Made by a program: the position numbers and the translations under genes | Assembly (NCBI GenBank): GCA_039028635.1 | Contig: JBCCHV010000001.1 | Location: 1 to 64,000 of the forward strand | DNA: 64,000 nucleotides | Source: Acidobacteriota bacterium | GTDB taxonomy: Bacteria; Acidobacteriota; Thermoanaerobaculia; Multivoradales; JBCCEF01 | Reading direction: 5' to 3' | Shown: positions 9,421 to 18,050 of the stretch, piece by piece | Layout of the letters: each line of letters starts with the position of its first letter | How positions within the stretch are numbered: the stretch's first letter is position 1 | Notes under the pieces: model-generated | The model's input: only the letters and a program-made list of their open reading frames with translations | Databases searched by the model: none | Told to the model about the DNA's origin: nothing

Positions 9421-10446
9421 TCAGTTGGCGCAGGCGAAGGCGGTGGTGTCGCCGAAGGAACCGAAGTTGCGCGCCTCGTTGCGGTAGACGCGGTTCTCGC
9501 CGGTGGCCGTGTAGGTCACCCGGATGTCGTACTCGACGTTGCTGAGGGCGCCGTAGAAGAACCAGAAGAAACCGTTCTCACTGCAGCCATCGAGGGACTT
9601 GATCACCAGCTCGATATTGTCGTCGTCGAAGAACCAGAAGAAGCCGCTCTCGGCGGTGCGGCCGACGGCGCGGCCGAAGCCGGAACGGTTCTCGAAGTCG
9701 GTCCAGTCGACCTCGACCCGGATCTGGTCGTTGGCCACGTAGAGGGTGCGGTCAGCGGCACCATCGGCCACCAGGCCGGTGGCGTAAGCGGTGTAGATGG
9801 TGTCAGCGTTGAGCATGATGCCGGGAAGCGTCAGGACCACCGTCTGGGTGCCGGCGACCCGCACCTCGAGATCATAGGTGTTGGCCGGCACGGAGATGTA
9901 GTCGCTCGCCTCCTGGAAGGAGATGTTCGGGAACAGCACCGCGCCGCCGTTCGCCAGCGCGATGTCGACCGCCGGCGCATCGGCCGAGCCGTGGAGGAAG
10001 CGCACCTTGGCCTCACCAGCCGCCGGAGCGGCGTTGTCGTCGACCAGCACCAGCGGCGTGATGTTGGCGAGGAGATCCGAAGCCACCACCGTGTAGTCGG
10101 TGCCGGCGGTGAGGGTCAGATTGGCGTCGATCACGAAGGGACCCGCGTTGTTGGCGCCGGCGGGCTCGACCTGCACCTGGTAGGTGCCGGCCGGCAGCAT
10201 GGCGTAGTCGGTCACCTGCTCGAAGGGAATGTTCTCGAAGGCCAGACCACCGTCGACGCGCACATCGACGTTGGGGGCGTCGGGCGAGGCGTGGACGACG
10301 CGAACCCGCACCATGCCGGCGCCGGGGCTGCCGCCGTCGACGCTGATAACGGCGTTGAGGGGCGCCGGCGAGGCGACGGCGGTGCCGGTGAACACGGTGG
10401 TGAGAAGAACTGCGAGAGCGGACAGAAGAGCAGTCTTGGACTTCAT
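9421..10446 (-). CDS. Secreted DUF4397-domain protein with paired GFFWFF tail
   Basis: A 341-residue exported protein. It has a Sec signal peptide ending near ...TAVASP. Two DUF4397-type beta domains follow (about 42-140 and 145-235), each with VRVVHASPDAP or VRFLHGSADAP and a D-x-Y-x-x-x-P-A block. These domains occur in anchored surface proteins; their ligand is unknown. The last ~110 residues are a separate domain with GFFWFF twice around FDDDNIELVIKSLDGC. The start at 10446 has GGAGG six bases upstream; the earlier ATG would sit inside that site. A terminator follows. Function unknown. Confidence 0.8.
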   Translation of the reverse strand: MKSKTALLSALAVLLTTVFTGTAVASPAPLNAVISVDGGSPGAGMVRVRVVHASPDAPNVDVRVDGGLAFENIPFEQVTDYAMLPAGTYQVQVEPAGANNAGPFVIDANLTLTAGTDYTVVASDLLANITPLVLVDDNAAPAAGEAKVRFLHGSADAPAVDIALANGGAVLFPNISFQEASDYISVPANTYDLEVRVAGTQTVVLTLPGIMLNADTIYTAYATGLVADGAADRTLYVANDQIRVEVDWTDFENRSGFGRAVGRTAESGFFWFFDDDNIELVIKSLDGCSENGFFWFFYGALSNVEYDIRVTYTATGENRVYRNEARNFGSFGDTTAFACAN

Positions 10447-10746
10447 GGGCATCCTCCAAGAGTTTTGAGAATCCTCGGCCGGCCGCGGTATTGCGGCCGG
10501 TCCTCTCGGGGGATCGGGGAAGAGGTTCGACCGACTCGGGACTGAGTCGAGCTCCTTCCTCGATCTCCTGCCTAGTCCTTTCGCCTAGGGCTGCTTTTTG
10601 GATGAAGACTTTTTTCGAATCGCTCCGGAGAAGGCACCGGCCAAGGTGGTTCTCAGTCCCGCCGAATGGCGATAAAGTTCTCGCCATCAGGGAGTTGAAC
10701 TGCCCGGTCGCGAGGGCGCCGGAGCGGTGAAATCGGAGGTGATGGG
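10447..10746. other. 300-bp divergent intergenic region
   Basis: Lies between the start of the DUF4397 gene (-) and the start of the hydrolase gene (+), so it must hold both promoters. I found no convincing -35/-10 pair. A short T/A-rich patch (10589-10618) is the most likely promoter zone for the minus gene. GCCTAG/CTAGG makes a weak small hairpin near 10568-10590. No coding signal seen. Confidence 0.4.
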
Positions 10747-11520
10747 ATGAAAGAAACGCGTCGAGCCGTGGGCGAGAACGGTGAAGAGATCGCTCTGCAG
10801 CTCGCTCTGCCGGAGATCGCCACCGACCGCGCCATCCTCTACATGCACGGCTTCGGCTCGAGCCAAGAGGGAGACAAGGCCGATTTCTTTCGCCACCGGG
10901 CGCTGGCTGCAGGGCTGGCTTTCTGCAGCTTCGACTTTCGCGCCCACGGACAATCGGACGGCTCCTTCCTCGATCTCTCCTTGGGGCGCAATCTCGAAGA
11001 CATCGCCGTCGCCGAGAGCTTCCTGGGCGAGCACGGCTTCTCCCGCCGGGTGCTCTTCGGCTCATCGATGGGCGGAGCCTCGGCGATCTGGTATGCCGCC
11101 CAGAATCCGGCGGCGGCGGAAGCCGGCTTGTTCATCGCGCCGGCCCTCGAGCTCGCTTCCGGCTTGCGGGCCTATGCCGGCGAAGAGGGCATGGAGCGGT
11201 GGCGGCGCGAGGGTCGCCTTCGCTTTGCCACCGAGCTGGTCGAGTGCGAGCTCGGCTGGCACCTGTATGAAGACCTGCTGCGCCATCCCACCGCTGACCT
11301 GCTCGGCCGCTATCGCCTGCCGAGCCTGATCTTCCAGGGCAAGCACGACCTTTCCGTCGACTGGCGCGACGTGCTGGCGTTCGTCCGCGACTGCGAGTTC
11401 GAAGAGCTCGAGCTCCATCTCTTCGCCGACGGCGATCATCGGTTGGTCGATCGCCTCGATCAGCTCTGGGATCAGGCCCTCGTCTTCCTGCGCTCGCGCA
11501 GCCTGCTAGCAGGCTGCTGA
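10747..11520 (+). CDS. Alpha/beta hydrolase
   Basis: A 257-residue serine hydrolase with no signal peptide. Seen: the oxyanion block YMHGFGSS (33-39), FDFRAHGQSDG, the nucleophile elbow GSSMGG with Ser107, an acidic residue in GKHDLSVD near 201, and His231 in GDHRLVD. It looks like a small esterase or acyl-peptidase-type hydrolase; the substrate cannot be told. The ribosome site CGGAGGTGATGGG precedes the ATG. The last residues (LLAGC) and the TGA stop come from the CTAG element at 11506-11720, so the original end of the protein has probably been replaced. Confidence 0.85.
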   Translation: MKETRRAVGENGEEIALQLALPEIATDRAILYMHGFGSSQEGDKADFFRHRALAAGLAFCSFDFRAHGQSDGSFLDLSLGRNLEDIAVAESFLGEHGFSRRVLFGSSMGGASAIWYAAQNPAAAEAGLFIAPALELASGLRAYAGEEGMERWRREGRLRFATELVECELGWHLYEDLLRHPTADLLGRYRLPSLIFQGKHDLSVDWRDVLAFVRDCEFEELELHLFADGDHRLVDRLDQLWDQALVFLRSRSLLAGC

Positions 11521-11720
11521 AAAAGTCCGCTTTGCGACTTTTCCAGCGCTGCTAGCTGTTTGTTTCAGGGGGCTAAGCGCCCCCTCGCCTGCGCGGCCCG
11601 GCCCGAAAAAGTGCGATTTTCGGCGGCCCGCGCAGGGGCTCACCCCGTCTCACGGCTTCGCCGCCGGGCCCTCTCGGGCCCGGTCGCAGGTTGCCGATGA
11701 CTTTTTCAGCAACCTGCTAG
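11506..11720 (+). repeat. CTAG-bounded intergenic element, copy B (complete)
   Basis: Complete copy: CTAG at 11506-11509 and 11717-11720 enclose 207 bp. The inner ends are an 18-bp inverted repeat, CAGGCTGCTGAAAAAGTC against CAGGTTGCTGAAAAAGTC, with one mismatch. An internal CTAG (11552-11555) splits off a 42-bp left module carrying an AAAAGTC/GACTTTT hairpin. The right part has strong stems (GGGGGC/GCCCCC, CCGGGCCC/GGGCCCGG and a GCGCGG-rich stem). No open frame of note. It sits between two convergent genes and gives a stop codon to each. Structure suggests a REP- or MITE-like non-autonomous element. Confidence 0.85.
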
Positions 11721-13993
11721 CGGACGACCGGTAGGGGCGGATCGCGGCGGAAGATGCGCTTGTGGGGCGGCAAGGCTCCGCGGCGGAAGAGCTCGGCCTC
11801 GGCGCCGCGCCGTTCGGCGCGCACTCGGCGACCGGTCTTGGGGTCGTAGTAGTGCTGTTCGACGGCGCGCGGCGCCTCGACCTGGCGCGGCGCCAGCGAG
11901 CCCGCCGCGCTGGCCACGAAGGACTGCCAGATGGGGGCCGCCGCGGCCGCCCCGGAGAGGCCGGCGCGACTGTTGTCGTCGACTCCCACCCAGACCACCA
12001 CCACCATCGAGCCGGCATCGCCGGCGAACCAGGCGTCCCGGCCATCGGAGGACGTACCGGTCTTTCCGGCGACATCGAAGCCGGCCACGGCGCCGCCGCG
12101 GGCGGTGCCCTCGCGGGCAGCGGTTCGCATCATGTCGCGCACCAGGTAGGCGCTCGCCGGTCGCACGACGCGTCGGGCGGCGCGGCCCGAGCGGGCCAAC
12201 AGGGAACGGCCGAGGCGGCGGCCCCCGGGGCGTTCGAGGCTCTCCACCGGGAAGGGGCGCAGGGCTTGACCGGGAGTCGCGAACACGGTGAAGGCCTCGG
12301 CCAGGCGCAGCGGGCTGGTCTCGACGGCGCCGAGGGCGAAGGACGGCGGTGGCTCGGCGGGTAGGGCGAGGCCGGATTTGCGCATGCGGGCCGCCGTCGG
12401 CCCCAGGCCGCACCAGCCGGCGATGCGGGCGAAGGGGACGTTGAGGGAGCTCGACAGGGCGTGCCGCAGGCTGACCACGCCACGGAACTCACCGTCGTTG
12501 TTGACCGGGCGCCAGGAACCCGAGGGCAAGTCGAGGGTCAAGGGCTCGTCGGCGATGCGCGCCGCGGGATAGAGCGGTCGCCGTTCGCCACAGCGCTCGA
12601 AGGCTTCGAGGAGGAGCAGGGGCTTGACCGTCGAGCCGGGCTGACGTTGCGCCTGGCGGACGCGGTCGAAGCGATCCTCCTCGCGGTCCGGGTCGCCGGC
12701 GACGTAGGCCAGCACCCGCCCATCGCGCACGTCGAGGGCGACGAGGGCCGCCGACAGGGGTCGGTTGCGCAGCCGTCGACGCTGCCGCTTCAGCCGCGAC
12801 AGGCCGTCGCGCACGGCGCCTTCGGCGAGGCGCTGGAGCTGGGGGTCGAGGGTGGTCGAAACCACCACGCCGCGACCCTTCTCGAGACGACCGGCGGCCG
12901 ACTCCCGGGCCACCTCTCCCACCCAGCGCACGAAATGGGAGGCGCTGCGGCGAGGCGGCGACGAAGGCCTCAACCCGAGCCCGCGAGCTTTGGCTCGGGC
13001 GATCTCTTGGGACGGGGCCCACTCGAGCTCTGCGAGGCGCGACAGAACCCAGTCCCGACGCGCCCGGGCGCGCTCCGGATGGCGCCGCGGGGAGAGCCGA
13101 TTGGGGCCTTGAACGATCGCCGCCAGAAGGGCGCTTTCAGCCCAATCGAGCTCTTCCGGGGGCTTCGAGAAGTAGGCCCGGGCACCGGCGCCCCAACCGT
13201 GAAGGGCCAGGCCGTCCACATGTCCGAGATAGACATGATCGAGGTAGGCCTCGAGAATCTCCTCCTTGTCGTACTCGGCTTCGAGGGTGAGGGAGCGCAC
13301 CGCCTCGGAGACCTTGCGGCCGAGGGACCGCTTGGGCGTCAGGTCGCGCATCTTGATCAGCTGCTGGGTGATCGTGCTGCCGCCTTGAGCGACGCCGCCG
13401 GCCTTGACATTGGCGAGGGCGGCGCGAGCGATGGAGCGGCCGTCGAGGCCGCGGTGGGTGAAGAAGCGGGCGTCTTCGGCGGCCAATAGGGGGCGCCATG
13501 CGCGCTCCGGAAGGTCCGCGAAGCGCAGCCGGTGGCGCGGCGCCCGGTCGCCGGCGAGGGACTCTGCCAGCACCTCCGCCTCGAGGGACCAAGAGTCGAT
13601 CGCCAGGGGTGTACCGGTGGCGTCGAGGAAGCCTTCGATGCGGCCGTCGGAGCGGCGCAGCTCGAGGCCGATCAGGCGAGCTTGTCGGTTTCGCGAGGCA
13701 TAGGGATCGGCCCGCTGGTAAATCCAGAAGACCTCGTAACCCCAAAAGAACTGGCCGACCTCGGTGGGCTTCCGCCGCACCCGCCGATAGCCCAAGGCCT
13801 CGAGCCGGTCCTCGAGTCCCAGGGCCGCCACCGTGGTCCCCGGAGTCAGCTCGTAGCGAGACGACAGGACCCGCACATCGCTACGCCCCAGGGTCTCCGT
13901 CAAGCGAAGTTCAGAGGCGCCGGCGGAGGCCCCGCCAAGGGCCAGCGTCAGCAGCACCAGGGCAAGGGAAAGGACGGGAATGATGGGGCGCAT
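11717..13993 (-). CDS. Bifunctional penicillin-binding protein (PBP1b-like)
   Basis: Polymerises and cross-links peptidoglycan at the inner membrane. At 758 residues it shows: an N-terminal hydrophobic segment (3-26) as signal anchor or signal peptide; a UB2H-like region (about 40-120); glycosyltransferase 51 with EDARFFTHRGLD (catalytic Glu173) and GGSTITQQ (205-211); and transpeptidase motifs S454-TVK, S516-L-N and K644-TGTS. The UB2H-like region makes PBP1b the closest match, with PBP1c as the alternative. The start has GGAG six bases upstream. The TAG stop lies in the CTAG border of the repeat at 11506-11720. The domain set is complete, so it is likely functional. Confidence 0.9.
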   Translation of the reverse strand: MRPIIPVLSLALVLLTLALGGASAGASELRLTETLGRSDVRVLSSRYELTPGTTVAALGLEDRLEALGYRRVRRKPTEVGQFFWGYEVFWIYQRADPYASRNRQARLIGLELRRSDGRIEGFLDATGTPLAIDSWSLEAEVLAESLAGDRAPRHRLRFADLPERAWRPLLAAEDARFFTHRGLDGRSIARAALANVKAGGVAQGGSTITQQLIKMRDLTPKRSLGRKVSEAVRSLTLEAEYDKEEILEAYLDHVYLGHVDGLALHGWGAGARAYFSKPPEELDWAESALLAAIVQGPNRLSPRRHPERARARRDWVLSRLAELEWAPSQEIARAKARGLGLRPSSPPRRSASHFVRWVGEVARESAAGRLEKGRGVVVSTTLDPQLQRLAEGAVRDGLSRLKRQRRRLRNRPLSAALVALDVRDGRVLAYVAGDPDREEDRFDRVRQAQRQPGSTVKPLLLLEAFERCGERRPLYPAARIADEPLTLDLPSGSWRPVNNDGEFRGVVSLRHALSSSLNVPFARIAGWCGLGPTAARMRKSGLALPAEPPPSFALGAVETSPLRLAEAFTVFATPGQALRPFPVESLERPGGRRLGRSLLARSGRAARRVVRPASAYLVRDMMRTAAREGTARGGAVAGFDVAGKTGTSSDGRDAWFAGDAGSMVVVVWVGVDDNSRAGLSGAAAAAPIWQSFVASAAGSLAPRQVEAPRAVEQHYYDPKTGRRVRAERRGAEAELFRRGALPPHKRIFRRDPPLPVVR

Positions 13994-14128
13994 TCAGCTC
14001 TCCGCGCGGGCTTTGCTACTGTATCTTCGATGCTGCCAGGGGCCTTCGTCCGCGGCAGCCCTCAGGCTGAAAAGACTGCGATTCTTGGGCACTCTCCGCG
14101 CGCGCTACCGTACCCCAAGTGGAGCCCC

Positions 14129-16639
14129 ATGGTGTCGACCGATCCCATCATGAGCCGCCGCAAGGGCAGAGAACTGAGCACCGACCTGCTCTGGCTCGGC
14201 CTGGCCTGCGCCCTGGCTCTCGGTCTCTCCTGGCGCACCCTGGCGCCACCGCCGGCGTCGGCGCCGCCACCGCCAGCGCAGGCCTTGGGGGCCGACCATT
14301 TGGGGGATGGCTTCGTCATCTGGGAGTCCTCGCGCGACGGCAGCTGGCGCTTGTGGCTGCGCCAGCTCGACGGCAGTGGCCTGCGACCGGTGACACCGCC
14401 GGAGCCAGGCCGGAGCCACTGCTGTCCTCACGTTTCGCCGTCGGGAAAGTTTCTCGCCTACCTGAGCTTTCTGCCGCAGGCGCCATCGCCCCGCAGCGGC
14501 GAGCTGCGGTTGCTCGAGCTCGCCGGCGGCGGTCAGCAGGTGATTGCGACGGCGCGGGTTCCTTCGGAGCACCGGGTGGCGGTTTGGCGCAGCGACGACG
14601 AGCTCATCTATATGGGACCCGAGGGCAGGGCCCGCCGCTGGCGGCGGGGCGGTGAGAGCGATGAGATCCTGACTCCGGAGCCGCCGCCCGACGACGGCTG
14701 GTTGCTCGATGCCACCCTCTCCTACGGCACCACCGGCTATCCCACCTTTTCGCCCTTCGACGAGCGGACCCGACGCATCACGCCGCGCCCGACGCGCGCC
14801 GGGTGCCAGCCCTATTTCGCCCGCGATGGACAATGGGGCTTTTGGGTCGCCGGCGCCGGCGGTCCCATCAAGCGCCTCGATCTGGCCTCCGGTGCCGTCA
14901 GCACGCTGCTCGACAAGGGCGACGATCGCTTGCCGCGGGATCGGGGCTACCTGTACTTCCCGATGGTCTCCGGCGATCAGTCGCTGTTGGCATGGGGAGC
15001 CTCCGGCGGGGACCATGCCTTCCACCGGGCCGACTACGACATCTTCGTCGCCGAGCTCGCCGCCGGCGGCCAGCGAATTCGTGGTGAGCCGATTCGCCTG
15101 ACCCGCCACCCGGCTCCGGACCGCTATCCGGAGATCTTCCGTCGCCCCCTCGAGCTCGGGCGCCACCGCGGTGAGGCGCCTTGGACGATCGCCTTCGGCC
15201 AGGCTGGGGAAGAGGTCTGGGAGTGGGATTTCGGCGATGGCCAAGGGCAGCGCGATGCCCTCGGTCGGCATCGCTACGAAGCTCCCGGGGTCTACCAGGT
15301 GGTGGCCCGCCGAGAGGGCGAGGAAAGGCGAGGGGTGGTCGAGATCGTTCCGGCAGCGCCGCCGCGGGTTCTGGCCCTCGAGCAGCGCTCCGATCGCCGC
15401 CTCCGGGTGCGCTTCGACGAGCCGGTGAAGCTGTCTCCCGAAGTGCGGGTCGAGCTGGCTTCGGGAAGGGCGATCGCCGAGCTGAAGGTGACGGGGGAAG
15501 ACCACGTTTTGGAGATCACGCTGGTCGATCCTCTCGAGTCGGCCGATCGGCTGCGCCTCGTCGGCGTCGAGGACCTGGCGTCCCCGAGTAACCGTCTGGC
15601 GGAGACCCGGCTGGTGATTCCGGCTCCCCGTTGGCCCGCCACCGACCGCGGGCTGCAGTTCCTCTGGGAGTCCTCGCGAGCTTCCAATCGCGTCCCTGAT
15701 CCCGCAGGCGGTCCGGATCGCAGCTTCGAGCTCGAAGCTCGCGGCCTGGCGCGACTCGATCATGGCGGCACGTTGCGCCCGAGCGGTGGCTTCTTCGCCT
15801 CCGCGAACGCCGGACGGGAGTTGCGCCGCGCCCTGCAGCGCACGCAGCGGTTCACCGTCGAGCTCACCTTCGAGCCGCCGCCGGCGGCGCCGCAGCGAGA
15901 AGGCGTACTGTTGGCTCTCGGGGAGGGCGGCCGCGCCGGCAATCTCGCGCTGCGTCAGCGGGGGGATGAGCTCTTCTTCGAGCTGCGCACCGGCCGGCGA
16001 GACCGGCCGCCTTCGCGGGTTGCCCTGGGAGCCGTGGCGGCAGGGACCGCTAGTCATCTCGCCGTCACCTTCGAGCCCGGGCGGCTGCAGGTCTTTCGCG
16101 ACGGTCGTTTCGTCGAGGCTTGGCCGATCGAGGGCGATTTCTTTCACTGGCGGGACCGATCGCTTCAGGTCGGCCAAGGATGGGGCGGGAGCGAGCCTTG
16201 GCGCGGCCGCCTGTGGGGAGTCGCTTTCTGGGATCGGGTGTTGTCCGCCGAGGAGGTGACGGAGAATTGGCGCCGTCGGCCGCGGCCGGAGAAGGTGTCG
16301 GGGACCTGGGTGACGGCCGAGCTGATGGCGCGGTCGACCCTGCCGACCCTGGCCGAGATCGCGCCCTACGATCGCGCGCTAGCGGTCTTTCGCTATCGCC
16401 CGCTGGAGCCGACCGCCCTCGGCTCGCCGCTACGCGTCGCCCATTGGGTCCTGCTCGATGGCGAGGAGACCCCCGAGGCGGCCTGGCTGCCGGGTCGGCG
16501 AGTGCGCTTGTGGCTCGAGCGTTGGCCGGACAATTCCCAGCTCGAGGGGCGGTTTCTCGCCGACACGCTGACACCAGGAGAGCTCTTCTTCGCCGCACCG
16601 GAGCCCCTCGTGAGCTCCCCGGCGGGGCTCGCACCCTGA
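14129..16639 (+). CDS. Membrane-anchored beta-propeller/PKD/LamG protein
   Basis: An 836-residue envelope protein of unknown role. Residues about 17-37 are an N-terminal membrane anchor (LLWLGLACALALGLS). Residues about 55-340 look like a TolB/WD40-type propeller with blades such as WRLWLRQLDGSGLRPVT and PHVSPSGKFLAYLSF. A PKD domain lies at about 360-410 (WEWDFGDGQG, HRYEAPGVYQV). Residues about 540-715 resemble LamG/concanavalin folds (HLAVTFEPGRLQVFRDG, WGVAFWDRVLSAEEV). The last ~120 residues are unassigned. One base separates it from the MBOAT gene, so it belongs to the O-acetylation operon and may bind the glycan being modified. ATG at 14129 or 14150 are both possible starts. Confidence 0.75.
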   Translation: MVSTDPIMSRRKGRELSTDLLWLGLACALALGLSWRTLAPPPASAPPPPAQALGADHLGDGFVIWESSRDGSWRLWLRQLDGSGLRPVTPPEPGRSHCCPHVSPSGKFLAYLSFLPQAPSPRSGELRLLELAGGGQQVIATARVPSEHRVAVWRSDDELIYMGPEGRARRWRRGGESDEILTPEPPPDDGWLLDATLSYGTTGYPTFSPFDERTRRITPRPTRAGCQPYFARDGQWGFWVAGAGGPIKRLDLASGAVSTLLDKGDDRLPRDRGYLYFPMVSGDQSLLAWGASGGDHAFHRADYDIFVAELAAGGQRIRGEPIRLTRHPAPDRYPEIFRRPLELGRHRGEAPWTIAFGQAGEEVWEWDFGDGQGQRDALGRHRYEAPGVYQVVARREGEERRGVVEIVPAAPPRVLALEQRSDRRLRVRFDEPVKLSPEVRVELASGRAIAELKVTGEDHVLEITLVDPLESADRLRLVGVEDLASPSNRLAETRLVIPAPRWPATDRGLQFLWESSRASNRVPDPAGGPDRSFELEARGLARLDHGGTLRPSGGFFASANAGRELRRALQRTQRFTVELTFEPPPAAPQREGVLLALGEGGRAGNLALRQRGDELFFELRTGRRDRPPSRVALGAVAAGTASHLAVTFEPGRLQVFRDGRFVEAWPIEGDFFHWRDRSLQVGQGWGGSEPWRGRLWGVAFWDRVLSAEEVTENWRRRPRPEKVSGTWVTAELMARSTLPTLAEIAPYDRALAVFRYRPLEPTALGSPLRVAHWVLLDGEETPEAAWLPGRRVRLWLERWPDNSQLEGRFLADTLTPGELFFAAPEPLVSSPAGLAP

Positions 16640-16640
16640 G

Positions 16641-18050
16641 ATGGTCTTCAGCTCCCATCTCTTCGTCTTTTACTTTCTGCCGCTGGTCCTGGCGGCCTAC
16701 TGGCTGCTGCCTTCGCTGCGCTGGCGCAACCGTTTCCTGGCCATCGCCAGCTATGGCTTCTACGGCTGGGCCAACCCGGTTTTCTTGCCCTTGATGCTGG
16801 CCTCGACGGTGCTCGACTACGGCTGTGGTCGAGTCGTCTCCGGCGACCATCCGCGCCGTTTGCGCCGCCTGGCGGTGGCGGCCTCGGTGGTGGGCAACCT
16901 CTCCCTACTGGCCTACTTCAAGTACGCCGGATTCCTCAGTGCCAGCGCCCGCGGGGCGCTCCAGGCGATGGGCTGGGACGCTGTTTGGGAACCGGTCCTC
17001 GAGGTCACTCTGCCGGTGGGGATCAGCTTCTACACCTTCCAGTCGATGAGCTACACCCTCGACCTCTATCGCGGTCGCGGCGCGCCCCAGAAGAGCTTCG
17101 GCGACTTCGCTTGCTACGTGGCGATGTTTCCCCAGCTCGTGGCCGGGCCGATCCTGCGCTACCGCGAGGTCGCCGAGCAGCTCCGCAGCCGCAGCGGCAG
17201 TCTGCCGGCGGCGGCCCGCGGCGCTTCCTTCTTCTGTCTCGGGATGGCGAAAAAAGTGCTGCTGGCGAATCCCTGCGGCGAGATCGCGGACCTCTGTTTC
17301 GCGGCCAGCTCGCTACGTCCCTTCGACGCCTGGATCGGTGCCTTCGCCTACGGCTTCCAGATCTACTTCGATTTCTCCGGCTACAGCGACATGGCCATCG
17401 GGCTGGGGCTGCTCCTGGGATTCCGCTTCCCCAAGAACTTCGACTCGCCCTATCGCGCCGTCTCGATCACCGACTTTTGGCGCCGCTGGCACATCTCCCT
17501 GTCGGCCTGGTTGCGGGACTACCTCTACATCCCCCTCGGCGGGAGCCGGCAGGGGCGCTGGCGCACCTATCGCAACCTGGCGGTGGTCATGCTCCTCGGT
17601 GGGCTATGGCACGGCGCCGCCTGGAACTTCGTCGCCTGGGGCGCCTTTCACGGTGGGCTGCTCGCGGTCGAGCGCTGGCTCGGCATCGGCCAGGTCACCT
17701 CATCGCGCTGGCGCCCGCTTCGCGCTGCCGTCACCTTCCTGTTGGTGACCATCGGCTGGGTGCTGTTCCGGGCCGATGACCTGCCGGCGGCGGGGCGTTA
17801 TCTGGGGGCCATGTTCGCTCTGCAGGGAGCTCCCTTGGCGGCCGGTCTCCTCGAGGGCATGCTCTATGTGCCTTACTTCACTCTCACTCTGGCGATCGCC
17901 GCGCTGGTGACCTGGCGGGCGCCGCAAACTTGGGACTGGACCCGCAGCCTGAGCCCGTGGCGCGCCGGCGTCGCCCTGGTCCTGTTCGCTTCCGCCCTCT
18001 CCTTCCTTTCGACCCAAGGGCACAACCCCTTCATCTACTTCCGCTTCTGA
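16641..18050 (+). CDS. MBOAT-family O-acyltransferase (AlgI/DltB-like)
   Basis: Multi-pass membrane enzyme, 469 residues, that passes acyl groups across the inner membrane for O-acetylation of an exported polymer. Many hydrophobic segments are visible. Family blocks seen: LPVGISFYTFQSMSY, MFPQLVAGPILRY, FQIYFDFSGYSDMAIG, FWRRWHISLSAWLRDYLY IPLGGSRQG and LLGGLWHGAAWNFVAWG, which holds the conserved His near 324. Alginate AlgI is the best-known relative, but no alginate synthesis genes are here, so the acceptor is unknown. It overlaps the next gene, and both downstream and upstream partners are typical of a surface-polysaccharide acetylation set. Confidence 0.92.
   Translation: MVFSSHLFVFYFLPLVLAAYWLLPSLRWRNRFLAIASYGFYGWANPVFLPLMLASTVLDYGCGRVVSGDHPRRLRRLAVAASVVGNLSLLAYFKYAGFLSASARGALQAMGWDAVWEPVLEVTLPVGISFYTFQSMSYTLDLYRGRGAPQKSFGDFACYVAMFPQLVAGPILRYREVAEQLRSRSGSLPAAARGASFFCLGMAKKVLLANPCGEIADLCFAASSLRPFDAWIGAFAYGFQIYFDFSGYSDMAIGLGLLLGFRFPKNFDSPYRAVSITDFWRRWHISLSAWLRDYLYIPLGGSRQGRWRTYRNLAVVMLLGGLWHGAAWNFVAWGAFHGGLLAVERWLGIGQVTSSRWRPLRAAVTFLLVTIGWVLFRADDLPAAGRYLGAMFALQGAPLAAGLLEGMLYVPYFTLTLAIAALVTWRAPQTWDWTRSLSPWRAGVALVLFASALSFLSTQGHNPFIYFRF

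Noticed and set aside
13532-14128. A longer propeller/PKD/LamG protein starting before 14129
   Set aside because: The extra residues run antisense through the PBP gene and would place the membrane anchor deep inside the protein.
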